DNA from: Anaerolineae bacterium CG2_30_58_95
GTDB taxonomy: Bacteria; Chloroflexota; Anaerolineae; Anaerolineales; Villigracilaceae
Length of the DNA: 8,939 bases
Direction of reading: 5' to 3'
NCBI GenBank assembly: GCA_001872165.1
Contig: MNXK01000172.1
Span: 1 to 8,939 of the forward strand
The translations under genes were made by a program, and so were the position numbers. The notes under the pieces are model-generated. The model had not been told where the DNA came from, made no database searches, and saw nothing but the letters and a program-made list of their open reading frames with translations. Positions 1 to 7,131 of this stretch are shown here, piece after piece (position 1 is the stretch's first letter; every line of letters starts with the position of its first letter).

Positions 1-1105
1 TGGGTTTGACCATACCGCCCAATCTCGGTATGTCTCTGGTGTGAGCGCGGTCGTAGACCATGCCGACGGCAGCAAAGAAGAGAGCCGTCATCACGCCATG
101 CGAGAACATCTGCACCCCCGCGCCGGTCAGGCCGACGCGCGTCAGCGTGGAGAAGCCCATCATCACCAGCCCCATGTGCGAAACCGAAGAGAAGCCGATG
201 ACGTATTTGAAATCGGTCTGCACCATGGCGATGAACGCGCCATAGACGATGTTGACCAGGGCCAATCCCATGATGAGCCACGACCAGGATTTCGCCCCCT
301 CCGGCAACAGCATGATCCCAACCCTCAGGGCGGCGAAGGCGCCCAGCTTCATCAAGACGCCGGCGTGGAACATCGAGACGGCGGTCGGCGCGGCGACGTG
401 TCCGTCCGGCGACCAGTTGTGAAAGGGGAAGATGCCGCCCAAGACAGCGAAACCGAAGAAGACGAATGGGAACCACAATTTCTGGAAGCCAGGCGAGAAA
501 GCCGCTTGCTCCAAGGCCAGCATGTCGAAGGTGTGCAGACCACTTTGCCAGTACATCACCAGCGCGCCGATCAGGGAGACGACCGAGCCAATGAACAGGT
601 AAAGGGTCAGCTTCATGGCCGCGTACTCGCGCGTCTTGATCCAGCCCCAAATTGAAATCAGCAGATACATCGGGAAGACGGCGATTTCGTAGAAGAAAAA
701 TAACATGAACAGGTCGAGGGAGGCGAACACGCCGAACACACCGCTGGCCAGGATGAACAAAAAGGCGAAGAATTCACGCGGGCGGTCGTCCAGGCCCCAG
801 GAGATCAGCACGCCGGTAAACATGACCACGCCGGTCAGCAGGACGAGCGGCGCGCTCATCCCGTCCACGCCGAGGTGAAGGCTGATGCCGAGCATCGGCA
901 TCCAGTTGTATTTCTCGACGAACTGATAACCGGCCGCAGCCTTGTCGTAGCTGAAATATACCCACAGGGAAAGGAGCAGCGCAAGAGATGCCGCAGCCAG
1001 CGCCGTGACGCGGATCTCGTTCTTGCGCTCGGACTTTATCAGCAAGATCAGCATCGCTGCGGCCATTGGGGTGAAGACGATGACGCTTAGGATCGGAAAT
1101 TGCAT
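1..1105 (-). CDS. nuoM: Second NuoM-type antiporter-like subunit of complex I (partial, C-terminus outside window)
   Basis: The frame is open from ATG at 1105 to the left edge (368 residues, no stop), preceded by GAGGTG five bases upstream. It is a polytopic membrane protein of the NuoM/Mrp antiporter family. Markers are LHLGVDGMSAPLVLL (77-91), FFYEIAVFPMYLLI with the TM5 glutamate E140, PFHNWSPDGHVAAPTAVSM (227-245), the TM8 lysine K253, QTDFKYVIGFSSVSHMG (296-312) and YDRAHTRDIPRLGG (351-364). At the position of the TM7 lysine (VKVPVWPFHTW in the neighbouring NuoM) it reads VLGGIFPFHNW, so lysine is replaced by L222. H247 replaces the NuoM leucine in TM8. It follows nuoM after 80 bases but is strongly diverged from it, so it is not a recent duplicate. 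It probably sits in the membrane arm as a fourth antiporter-like subunit. The TM12 charged residue lies outside the window. Confidence 0.93.
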   Translation of the reverse strand, partial: MQFPILSVIVFTPMAAAMLILLIKSERKNEIRVTALAAASLALLLSLWVYFSYDKAAAGYQFVEKYNWMPMLGISLHLGVDGMSAPLVLLTGVVMFTGVLISWGLDDRPREFFAFLFILASGVFGVFASLDLFMLFFFYEIAVFPMYLLISIWGWIKTREYAAMKLTLYLFIGSVVSLIGALVMYWQSGLHTFDMLALEQAAFSPGFQKLWFPFVFFGFAVLGGIFPFHNWSPDGHVAAPTAVSMFHAGVLMKLGAFAALRVGIMLLPEGAKSWSWLIMGLALVNIVYGAFIAMVQTDFKYVIGFSSVSHMGLVMMGFSTLTRVGLTGAGVQMFSHGVMTALFFAAVGMVYDRAHTRDIPRLGGMVKP

Positions 1106-1123
1106 GAGTCACCTCGGATATAG

Positions 1124-1185
1124 AGAGAAGAGAGTAGAGATTAGAGAGTAGTTCACTATTCTCGACTCTCTACTCTCTGTTCTCT
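1124..1185 (-). other. Imperfect inverted repeat (purine/pyrimidine hairpin) between the two nuoM genes
   Basis: The 80-base nuoM-nuoM2 spacer is almost filled by an inverted repeat. AGAGAGTAGAGA at 1129-1140 pairs perfectly with TCTCTACTCTCT at 1167-1178, and outer arms at 1124-1128 and 1181-1185 add five pairs beyond a two-base bulge (1179-1180). The loop region contains a further weaker pairing. On the transcript the hairpin begins directly after the nuoM stop codon and ends before the GAGGTG ribosome site of the second nuoM. There is no U-tract after it, so it is more likely a processing or stability element, or simply a dispersed repeat, than a terminator. Confidence 0.7.
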
Positions 1186-2763
1186 TTAAAACAACATCAT
1201 CACAGCCTTATTGATGACATCCAAAATCCAAGCCGGCCAGATACCAATCATCAGCATGAGCACCATGAGCGGCGCCATGACGACAATCTCACGTACGTTG
1301 ATCTCGGTCAAGCGGTGCTCACCATGCGCCCAATGCTCGTTCAGCGGGCCGTGCAAGACCTGTTTGATGCTCTTGAGAATGTAGGCGCCGGTGAAGAGCA
1401 GACCCAGCATGGCAATGGCCGTATAGACTGTAAGGATCGGCCAGGCGCCCCGCACGACCAGGAATTCTGAGACAAACCCATTCAGGCCGGGCAAACCAAG
1501 CGAAGCCATGGAGGTGAAAAGCAAGATGCCGCCATAGATTGGCACCAGCGGGAAAAGGCCGCCAAAATCGTTCAGGTTGCGGGTGTGCGTCCGCTCGTAG
1601 ATCACGCCGACCAGGAAGAACATGCCCGCCGCCGAGAGACCGTGGTTGAACATCTGCAAGACCGCCCCGTTCAAGGCAATATTCTTGCTCAAATTGAGGG
1701 CCACATCCGGGTTGTTCAACCCGACTTTGGCGGCTGCGGCAATGCCGAGCAGCACAATGCCCATGTGATTGACGGACGAATAGGCCACCAGCCGCTTGAA
1801 ATCCGTCTGACCGTAGGAGGCGAACGCGCCGAATACGATTGCCATCACCGCCAGGAAGGCCAGCGCGCCGGCAAAGCGCTGCGCTTCAGCCGGGTAAAGC
1901 GGCAGGACCAGTCGCAGGAAGCCGTAAGCGCCTAGCTTTAACAGCACGCCGGCCAGGATCATCGAACCGGCCGTCGGCGCCTCGGTGTGGGCATCCGGCA
2001 GCCAGGTGTGGAACGGCCAGACCGGCACTTTGACCGCAAAGGCGACAACGAATGCCCAGAAGGCAATCGCTTTGACCGTTGCTACAGGCAGACCCATCAC
2101 AGTCCCCTCGAGGGCATTCCACTTCAGATATAACGAGGGCAGGTCATAGGTCTGGAAAAGCACGCCCAGCATCTGGATGGCCAGCAACAGGCCGAGGGAA
2201 CCGGCCATGGTGTAGATCATGAACTTGAGCGAGGCATAGTTGCGCGCCTGCATCTTGACCTTACCCCACAACACGCGTTCGCCCTTCTCGCTGCCCCACT
2301 GGTTGATCAGGAAGTACATCGGCACCAGGCCAATTTCCCAGAAGACGAAGAAGATGAGCAAGTCAAGCGCCAGGAAGACACCCAACATGCCCGTTTCCAG
2401 GAGCAGGAACAAGATCATGTAAGCCTTGACGCGCTCGCGGATGCTGAAGGAGGCCAGGATCGCCAGCGGCGTCAGCAGCGTGGTCAACAAGACCATCGTC
2501 AGGGAAAGGCCGTCCACGCCGACGTGGAGGGTGGAGTGGATGGCCTCGTACCAGGGATACTGTTCGACGAACTGGAAACCGGAAGCGGACGAGTCGAAGC
2601 GCATCCACAACAGGACGGAAAGCCCGAACGGGACCAGGCTGGCGACCAGCGCCGTCCAGCGGATGGCTTTCACCTCGTCCTTAGGCAGGAAGAGGATGAC
2701 CAGCGCCGCCAGGACGGGGAAGAAGAGGATGAGGGTCAAAAGGTGACTGCTGAGAAAGTTCAT
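1186..2763 (-). CDS. nuoM: NADH-quinone oxidoreductase subunit M, canonical proton-pumping subunit
   Basis: A 525-residue polytopic protein (E. coli NuoM is about 509). It is an antiporter-like subunit of the complex I membrane arm that carries one proton channel. The expected charged residues are present: TM5 glutamate E143 in FWEIGLVPMYFL, TM7 lysine K245 in AFAVKVPVWPFHTWLPDAH, TM8 lysine K276 in AGVLLKLGAYG, H374 in MFNHGLSAAGMFF, and TM12 glutamate E433 in GLPGLNGFVSEF. LHVGVDGLSL (79-88) and ERTHTRNLNDFGGL (390-403) are also family signatures. The ATG at 2763 follows the nuoL stop after two bases, and its ribosome site GGAGGAG lies inside the last codons of nuoL, so translational coupling with nuoL is likely. 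All key residues are intact, in contrast to the paralogue downstream. Confidence 0.97.
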   Translation of the reverse strand: MNFLSSHLLTLILFFPVLAALVILFLPKDEVKAIRWTALVASLVPFGLSVLLWMRFDSSASGFQFVEQYPWYEAIHSTLHVGVDGLSLTMVLLTTLLTPLAILASFSIRERVKAYMILFLLLETGMLGVFLALDLLIFFVFWEIGLVPMYFLINQWGSEKGERVLWGKVKMQARNYASLKFMIYTMAGSLGLLLAIQMLGVLFQTYDLPSLYLKWNALEGTVMGLPVATVKAIAFWAFVVAFAVKVPVWPFHTWLPDAHTEAPTAGSMILAGVLLKLGAYGFLRLVLPLYPAEAQRFAGALAFLAVMAIVFGAFASYGQTDFKRLVAYSSVNHMGIVLLGIAAAAKVGLNNPDVALNLSKNIALNGAVLQMFNHGLSAAGMFFLVGVIYERTHTRNLNDFGGLFPLVPIYGGILLFTSMASLGLPGLNGFVSEFLVVRGAWPILTVYTAIAMLGLLFTGAYILKSIKQVLHGPLNEHWAHGEHRLTEINVREIVVMAPLMVLMLMIGIWPAWILDVINKAVMMLF

Positions 2764-2765
2764 CC

Positions 2766-4925
2766 CTACACTCCTCCAATCAGAAAGTAGTACAGCACAG
2801 CGAAAAGCACCACCACTATGAAGGAGGCAAGCATGTAGGACTGGATGCGCCCCACCTGGATGCGGCGCAGGCTGCTGCCGGCTTTCTTCACGATGTTCCC
2901 TGTGCCGTCGCCGATGAATTCGTTGATGACCGGCTTGTCGAAGTAATTGCGCAAGAAGCTGCCCAGCCAGAGCGCCACGCGCCCAAAAGTGTGCAGGATG
3001 CCGTCAATGATGGCGCGATCCATGAACATGTAGGTAAAGGTTTCGGAAACCCAATACGCCGGGCGGACGAACAAGAAGTCATAGGCTTCGTCAAAGTAAT
3101 ACTTGTTCTTCAGCAGCGGGATCTGCAGCCGGTCTTGTTGTGGCGATTTGACCTTGCGATAAACCAGCCAGCCGACCAGCAAACCGCCGAGCGCCACCAC
3201 CAGCGAAGTGAGCAGCGGCAGGAAGTTGAACGGAAGCGATTCGGGACGTTCGGCCAGCGTGCCCCCCACGAACTCGTGAAACCAGTTCGGCAGGAGACCG
3301 CCGATCAGCGGAAAGTCCTCGGGGATGCCCACCCAGCCGTAACCGACAGCGAAAAGCGCCAAAACAACCAGGGGCAGCGTCATCGTCCAGGGTGTCTCTT
3401 GGGCGTGTTCGGCGGCCTGGGTGCGCGGCTCGCCCAGGAAGGTCAGCGTGACTTGGCGCATGGTGTAGAAAGCCGTCAGGAAGGCCGCTACCGCCAGGGT
3501 CGCGAATACAGCCCAGTGTCCATGCCCGAAAGCGTCTGCCAGGATTTCATCCTTCGACCAGAATCCGGCCGTCAGCAACGGGAAGCCTGAGAGGGCAAAA
3601 CCGCCGATCAGGAAAGTCCAAAAAGTGATCGGCATTTTCTTGCGCAGGCCGCCCATGTTGAACATATCGTTGGCATCTAAATGTTCGCCAGTATGTAGCG
3701 CGCCGTGCTCCACACCATGAATGACAGAGCCAGAGCCGAGAAAGAGCAAAGCCTTGAAAAAAGCGTGAGCGATCAGGTGGAAAGCCGCAGCCACGTATGC
3801 GCCGATGCCCAGCGCGGCGATCATGTAACCAAGCTGTGAAATGGTCGAGTAGGCCAGGACGCGCTTGATGTCGTTCTGCGCTACGGCAATGGTAGCCGCG
3901 AACAGTGCCGTGAACGCGCCGATGAAAGCGATGATGCTCATCGTCGGCGTGAGGGCGTGACCGGAGAAATCCGCCGTGATGAGCGGGAACATGCGCAGCA
4001 CGGCGTACACGCCCGCTGAGACCATGGTAGCGGCATGGATCATTGCGCTGACCGGCGTCGGGCCTTCCATGGCGTCCGGTAGCCAGACGTGCAGCGGCCA
4101 CTGCGCCGATTTACCCACCGTGCCGATGAACAGCAACAGGCCAATAAATCCGGCCGCCGATAGTCCAAAGAAAGGCGTGGCGGTGGTTGCCAGGGCGTGC
4201 AACATTTCAGGCCTGAAGATTTCACGGAAGGAGAGCGTGCCGGTCGCCGAATACAGGAAGGCGATGCCGAGCAGCATAAACACGTCGCCGACACGTGTGG
4301 TCATAAAAGCTTTGACCGCCGCGTCGCGGGCTGATTCCTTGCCATACCAGAAGCCGATCAATAGATACGAGCACAAACCCATGATTTCCCAGCCAATGAA
4401 AAATGTTAGCAGATTATTGGAAACCACCAGCGTATACATGCCGAAGGCAAACAGGCCGATGAAGGCAAAGAAGCGCGAGTACATTGGCTCGATGGATGGC
4501 ACACTGTGCTTGTGACCCTTTTCATCCTGGATCGTCGCGCCGTGCGGCGGCAGGCCGGGGCGATCATGATTGCCGGCCGGCTGGCCGAAGTTATGATAGC
4601 CGATGCTGTAAACGAAGATCATCAGCACCGTCCAGGCGACGAAGAACAGCGTGGCGGCGGAGAGCGGGTCAATCAACACGCCGATCTTGAGCCAGGTCTC
4701 ACCGGTCGGCAGCCAGTTGATCGCCGATTCGAAAACTTCCTTTCCGAATTCAGGCACCCCCAGGGCGCGCACGAAAACCAACATGCTCCCCAGCCAGGAA
4801 AGCCCTGCTGCGCCGACGGCCAAGCTGTGGCTGAACGCCTTGTGCCTGTTGGTGAACAACACGATCAGGAAAAAAGCCAATAAGGGCGGGAGAGGAAGTA
4901 ACCAGATGATTGTTTCAGTCGTCAT
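2766..4925 (-). CDS. nuoL: NADH-quinone oxidoreductase subunit L with extended lateral helix
   Basis: A 719-residue distal antiporter-like subunit of complex I, about 100 residues longer than E. coli NuoL (613). Pump residues are present: TM5 glutamate E180 in FIGWEIMGLCSYLL, TM7 lysine K272 in GTVGKSAQWPLHVWLPDAM, H297 in AMIHAATMVSAGVY, H383/H387/K391 in FHLIAHAFFKALLFL and K458 in GFWSKDEIL. Two regions explain much of the extra length. A hydrophilic histidine-containing loop lies at about 111-149. After TM15 (about 569-590), the amphipathic lateral helix (about 608-697) contains two tandem units starting MDRAIIDG (635) and FDKPVINE (662), and is followed by the final TM (about 697-716). 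The ATG at 4925 lies nine bases after nuoK. The longer lateral helix fits the presence of two NuoM subunits downstream. Confidence 0.97.
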   Translation of the reverse strand: MTTETIIWLLPLPPLLAFFLIVLFTNRHKAFSHSLAVGAAGLSWLGSMLVFVRALGVPEFGKEVFESAINWLPTGETWLKIGVLIDPLSAATLFFVAWTVLMIFVYSIGYHNFGQPAGNHDRPGLPPHGATIQDEKGHKHSVPSIEPMYSRFFAFIGLFAFGMYTLVVSNNLLTFFIGWEIMGLCSYLLIGFWYGKESARDAAVKAFMTTRVGDVFMLLGIAFLYSATGTLSFREIFRPEMLHALATTATPFFGLSAAGFIGLLLFIGTVGKSAQWPLHVWLPDAMEGPTPVSAMIHAATMVSAGVYAVLRMFPLITADFSGHALTPTMSIIAFIGAFTALFAATIAVAQNDIKRVLAYSTISQLGYMIAALGIGAYVAAAFHLIAHAFFKALLFLGSGSVIHGVEHGALHTGEHLDANDMFNMGGLRKKMPITFWTFLIGGFALSGFPLLTAGFWSKDEILADAFGHGHWAVFATLAVAAFLTAFYTMRQVTLTFLGEPRTQAAEHAQETPWTMTLPLVVLALFAVGYGWVGIPEDFPLIGGLLPNWFHEFVGGTLAERPESLPFNFLPLLTSLVVALGGLLVGWLVYRKVKSPQQDRLQIPLLKNKYYFDEAYDFLFVRPAYWVSETFTYMFMDRAIIDGILHTFGRVALWLGSFLRNYFDKPVINEFIGDGTGNIVKKAGSSLRRIQVGRIQSYMLASFIVVVLFAVLYYFLIGGV

Positions 4926-4934
4926 AATTCCTGC

Positions 4935-5246
4935 CTACCACTTCATCAAATCAATCTCGTCCGCGATGACCGTCTTGCGGCGGCGGTAGACCGAGATGAT
5001 CAAAGCCAGGCCCACAGCCACTTCCGCCGCGGCCACGGCAAACACGATGATCGCAAAGACCTGTCCAGCCATCTTGGCCGGTTCCAGATAACGCCAAAAG
5101 GCCACCAGGTTGACGTTGACGGCGTTCAGCATCAATTCGACGCCGAGCAGGATGGCAATGGCATTCTTACGCGCCAGCACGCCAAAAAGGCCAATGCTGA
5201 ACAGCGCGGCGGACAAGATCAAGTACCAGGAAAGTGGAATGCTCAT
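4935..5246 (-). CDS. nuoK: NADH-quinone oxidoreductase subunit K
   Basis: A 103-residue protein with three transmembrane helices, close to the usual NuoK length of about 100. It helps form the proton path next to the quinone site in the membrane arm of complex I. The two conserved membrane glutamates are seen: E37 in LLGVELMLNAVNVNLVAF and E74 in VAAAEVAVGLALI, matching E36 and E72 of E. coli NuoK. The typical ARKNAIAILLG segment precedes the first one. The ATG at 5246 has an excellent AGGAGG four to five bases upstream. The gene lies nine bases after nuoJ and nine bases before nuoL, so it is co-transcribed with both. Confidence 0.97.
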   Translation of the reverse strand: MSIPLSWYLILSAALFSIGLFGVLARKNAIAILLGVELMLNAVNVNLVAFWRYLEPAKMAGQVFAIIVFAVAAAEVAVGLALIISVYRRRKTVIADEIDLMKW

Positions 5247-5255
5247 GCCGACCTC

Positions 5256-5765
5256 CTATTTCTTGCTCGCCGCAACGTAGACCGCGCCGATCAGCGCCGC
5301 CAGCAGCAGGACCGAAGCCACCTCGAACGGCAGCACGTATGCGTCCGGGGACACCAGGGCTGCACCCAGTTTCCCGAGCGTGTCCAACCCTTCGGGCATT
5401 ACCGCCGCGCTCCGGTTGACGCCCGGCTGAGTAACCAGCAGGAAGGCCAGTCCGGCAAAGACCAGCAAAGAGAGCAGCGCGGCGAGCCACCAATCCTTGC
5501 GCAATTGCGGCCCACGGTCGCGCATCTCGCGGCGGGTGAGCATCACGGCGAAGATGAACAAGATGGCGATCGCGCCGATATACACCACCACCTGAACCAC
5601 CGCCAGGAAACCAGCATCCAAAATCGCGTAGAGCATAGCCACGCCAAAAAGCGCGGCGACCAACCACAGCGCAGCATGGATCAGGTTACGAGTCGTCACG
5701 ACCATCAGCGCGGATGCGAGGATCAGCGCGGCACACAGGAGAAATATGATTTGCACAGGAGTCAT
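5256..5765 (-). CDS. nuoJ: NADH-quinone oxidoreductase subunit J
   Basis: A 169-residue membrane protein with five predicted helices (E. coli NuoJ has about 184). It sits in the membrane arm near the NuoH/NuoK interface, where its third helix takes part in coupling quinone reduction to pumping. That helix is clearly recognisable at residues 57-76, with the sequence VQVVVYIGAIAILFIFAVML, preceded by RNLIHAALWL (26-35). The last helix is about 145-166 (LPFEVASVLLLAALIGAVY). The ATG at 5765 is preceded by GGAG about eight bases upstream. The gene starts the tightly packed J-K-L-M block. The 160 bases between nuoH and nuoJ, where nuoI is usually found, hold a palindromic repeat instead. Confidence 0.95.
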   Translation of the reverse strand: MTPVQIIFLLCAALILASALMVVTTRNLIHAALWLVAALFGVAMLYAILDAGFLAVVQVVVYIGAIAILFIFAVMLTRREMRDRGPQLRKDWWLAALLSLLVFAGLAFLLVTQPGVNRSAAVMPEGLDTLGKLGAALVSPDAYVLPFEVASVLLLAALIGAVYVAASKK

Positions 5766-5785
5766 AGATTAGCTCCGCAGAGTTG

Positions 5786-5919
5786 TGTCATTGCGAGCCG
5801 CCGCTTTTCGCGAAGCACCCTGCGGGTTGGTGGCGAAGCAATCTCCATGCCTGACAGGGGATTGCTTCCCTGGCCTAGCCCGCCAGGGCAGTCAGGCAAA
5901 AACCACCCTCGCAATGACA
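5786..5919. repeat. Palindromic dispersed repeat, GTCATTGCGAG family, copy A (between nuoH and nuoJ)
   Basis: A 134-base element bounded by perfect 12-base inverted ends, TGTCATTGCGAG (5786-5797) and CTCGCAATGACA (5908-5919). Inside it are further inverted pairs: CGAAGCAATC (5834-5843) with GATTGCTTC (5860-5868), and TGCCTGAC (5848-5855) with GTCAGGCA (5891-5898). The ends and the GAAGCAATC/GATTGCTTC core are shared with the copy at 8599-8685, so this is a dispersed family, REP- or MITE-like, with no coding capacity. It ends six bases from the nuoH stop codon. In the nuo transcript it would fold into a branched hairpin that could affect mRNA stability or partial termination. Confidence 0.85.
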
Positions 5920-5925
5920 TTCAAG

Positions 5926-7119
5926 TTAGTGATGCGCGGCCTCCGCTACAGGCTGGACAGGGGTCTCTTCCGCTTTGCGCTGACGTTTGCCATAAGCGCG
6001 CAGGATTTCTATCGTCAGCCAGGCGATGACCACGTTCGTCAAGAACATCCCAAGCATATAGAAATTGGTCGGCGCAAGAAACTTATCCACCACCGCTGTG
6101 ATGATCAGCAGGGCGAGCGAGAGCGGCGTGAGAAACTTCCAACTGAAAGCCAGCATGTGGTCAATGCGGATGCGCGGCATGGAATACTTCACCCACATGA
6201 TCACCCAATAAAAGAACAGCGCTTTAGCCAGGAAAATCACGACCCCCAGCAAGGGATATTTCTCCAGGCCGAAGAAGTTATAACCGCCGAAGAACAGGAC
6301 TGCAATAAACCCGCCGAACGTGAAGGAGTGCAGTAGTTCACTCGCATAGAACCAGCCAAACTTCATGCCAGTGTATTCGATGTTGAAGCCGGCTACGATC
6401 TCGGACTCGGCCTCGTTCAGGTCGAAGGGTGCGCGACCCAATTCGGCGATCGCGCTGATAATGAAAATCACGGCGGCGAGCGGCGAAAGGATGACAATCC
6501 ACACCCCGCTTTGAAATTCAGTGATGCCCTTTACGCTCATTGTCCCGGTGATGACCGCCGGGATGAGCAGCGCGACCACCATCGGCACCTCGTAAGAGAC
6601 CATGATCGCCACCATGCGGAATGCGCCCAACAAGGCATACTTGTTGTTCGAAGCCCAGCCGCCCATGATAATGGCAAGTGCTCCCAACGCGCCGGTCGCG
6701 ACCAGGTACAGCAGAGCCACGTTGAGGTCAACGCCGTAGATCGTCGAGGCCAGGGGCAAGATCGCCCAAAGCAAGATGACCGCTGTCGCAGCCAGAACTG
6801 GCGCAATATTGTACACCACCTTGTCCGCGCCTTCGGGGGTGATGTCCTCTTTGATGATCAGTTTGATGATGTCCGCGAACGGCTGGAAAATGCCGAAAGG
6901 CCCGATCCGGTTCGGCCCGAGGCGATCCTGGAAACGCGCCACCACCTTGCGTTCAACCCAGACGAGAAAGATATCCAGCACCAGGGCGAATACGACCAGA
7001 ACGATAATGCCTGATAAAGCGAGCAGGATATTCGCCAAGGCTGCGCCCATTCCCCAACCTGCAAGAATACCCCGCAGCCAGGCGGCAATGAAATTGACCG
7101 GGTCACTCCAGAAGGTCAT
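5926..7119 (-). CDS. nuoH: NADH-quinone oxidoreductase subunit H
   Basis: A 397-residue membrane protein that links the peripheral arm to the membrane arm of complex I and forms much of the quinone chamber. The hallmark first cytoplasmic loop is intact (VERKVVARFQDRLGPNRIG at 55-73, followed by FQPFADIIKLIIKEDITP). So is the acidic quinone-site loop AELGRAPFDLNEAESEIVAG (225-244), continuing to YTGMKFGWFYASE. It is longer than E. coli NuoH (325), with an extra N-terminal stretch, an added C-terminal hydrophobic segment (about 353-373) and a polar tail rich in Ala, Glu and Pro ending in HH. The ATG at 7119 has AAGGAG six bases upstream. nuoH directly follows nuoA, without the usual nuoB-C-D between them. 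Confidence 0.97.
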   Translation of the reverse strand: MTFWSDPVNFIAAWLRGILAGWGMGAALANILLALSGIIVLVVFALVLDIFLVWVERKVVARFQDRLGPNRIGPFGIFQPFADIIKLIIKEDITPEGADKVVYNIAPVLAATAVILLWAILPLASTIYGVDLNVALLYLVATGALGALAIIMGGWASNNKYALLGAFRMVAIMVSYEVPMVVALLIPAVITGTMSVKGITEFQSGVWIVILSPLAAVIFIISAIAELGRAPFDLNEAESEIVAGFNIEYTGMKFGWFYASELLHSFTFGGFIAVLFFGGYNFFGLEKYPLLGVVIFLAKALFFYWVIMWVKYSMPRIRIDHMLAFSWKFLTPLSLALLIITAVVDKFLAPTNFYMLGMFLTNVVIAWLTIEILRAYGKRQRKAEETPVQPVAEAAHH

Positions 7120-7131
7120 GGATCACTCCTT

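Noticed and set aside
41..655. Long plus-strand frame of 204 codons opposite the second nuoM, and similar plus-strand frames opposite nuoL, nuoH and nuoM
   Set aside because: These lie antisense to well-supported membrane protein genes, have biased composition (Gln/Arg/Asp/His-rich) and no recognisable domain. They are shadows of GC-rich coding sequence.
774..1112. Minus-strand open frame of 112 codons at the start of the second nuoM
   Set aside because: It is out of frame with the real gene. The frame starting at ATG 1105 gives clear NuoM motifs through to position 1, while this one is compositionally unnatural (rich in Arg, Pro, His).
1121..1185. GAGA/TAGA-rich spacer as a microsatellite or CRISPR-like array
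   Set aside because: There are no regularly spaced identical units with unique spacers. The words are arranged as one inverted repeat.
1..2763. Second nuoM as a recent tandem duplicate or decaying pseudogene
   Set aside because: The two proteins share family motifs but differ throughout, and the visible frame is intact with a good ribosome site and most key residues kept. This fits an old, maintained paralogue.
5766..5925. A frameshifted or degraded nuoI between nuoH and nuoJ
   Set aside because: The gap is only 160 bases, is mostly a palindromic repeat and shows no cysteine-rich ferredoxin motif in any frame.
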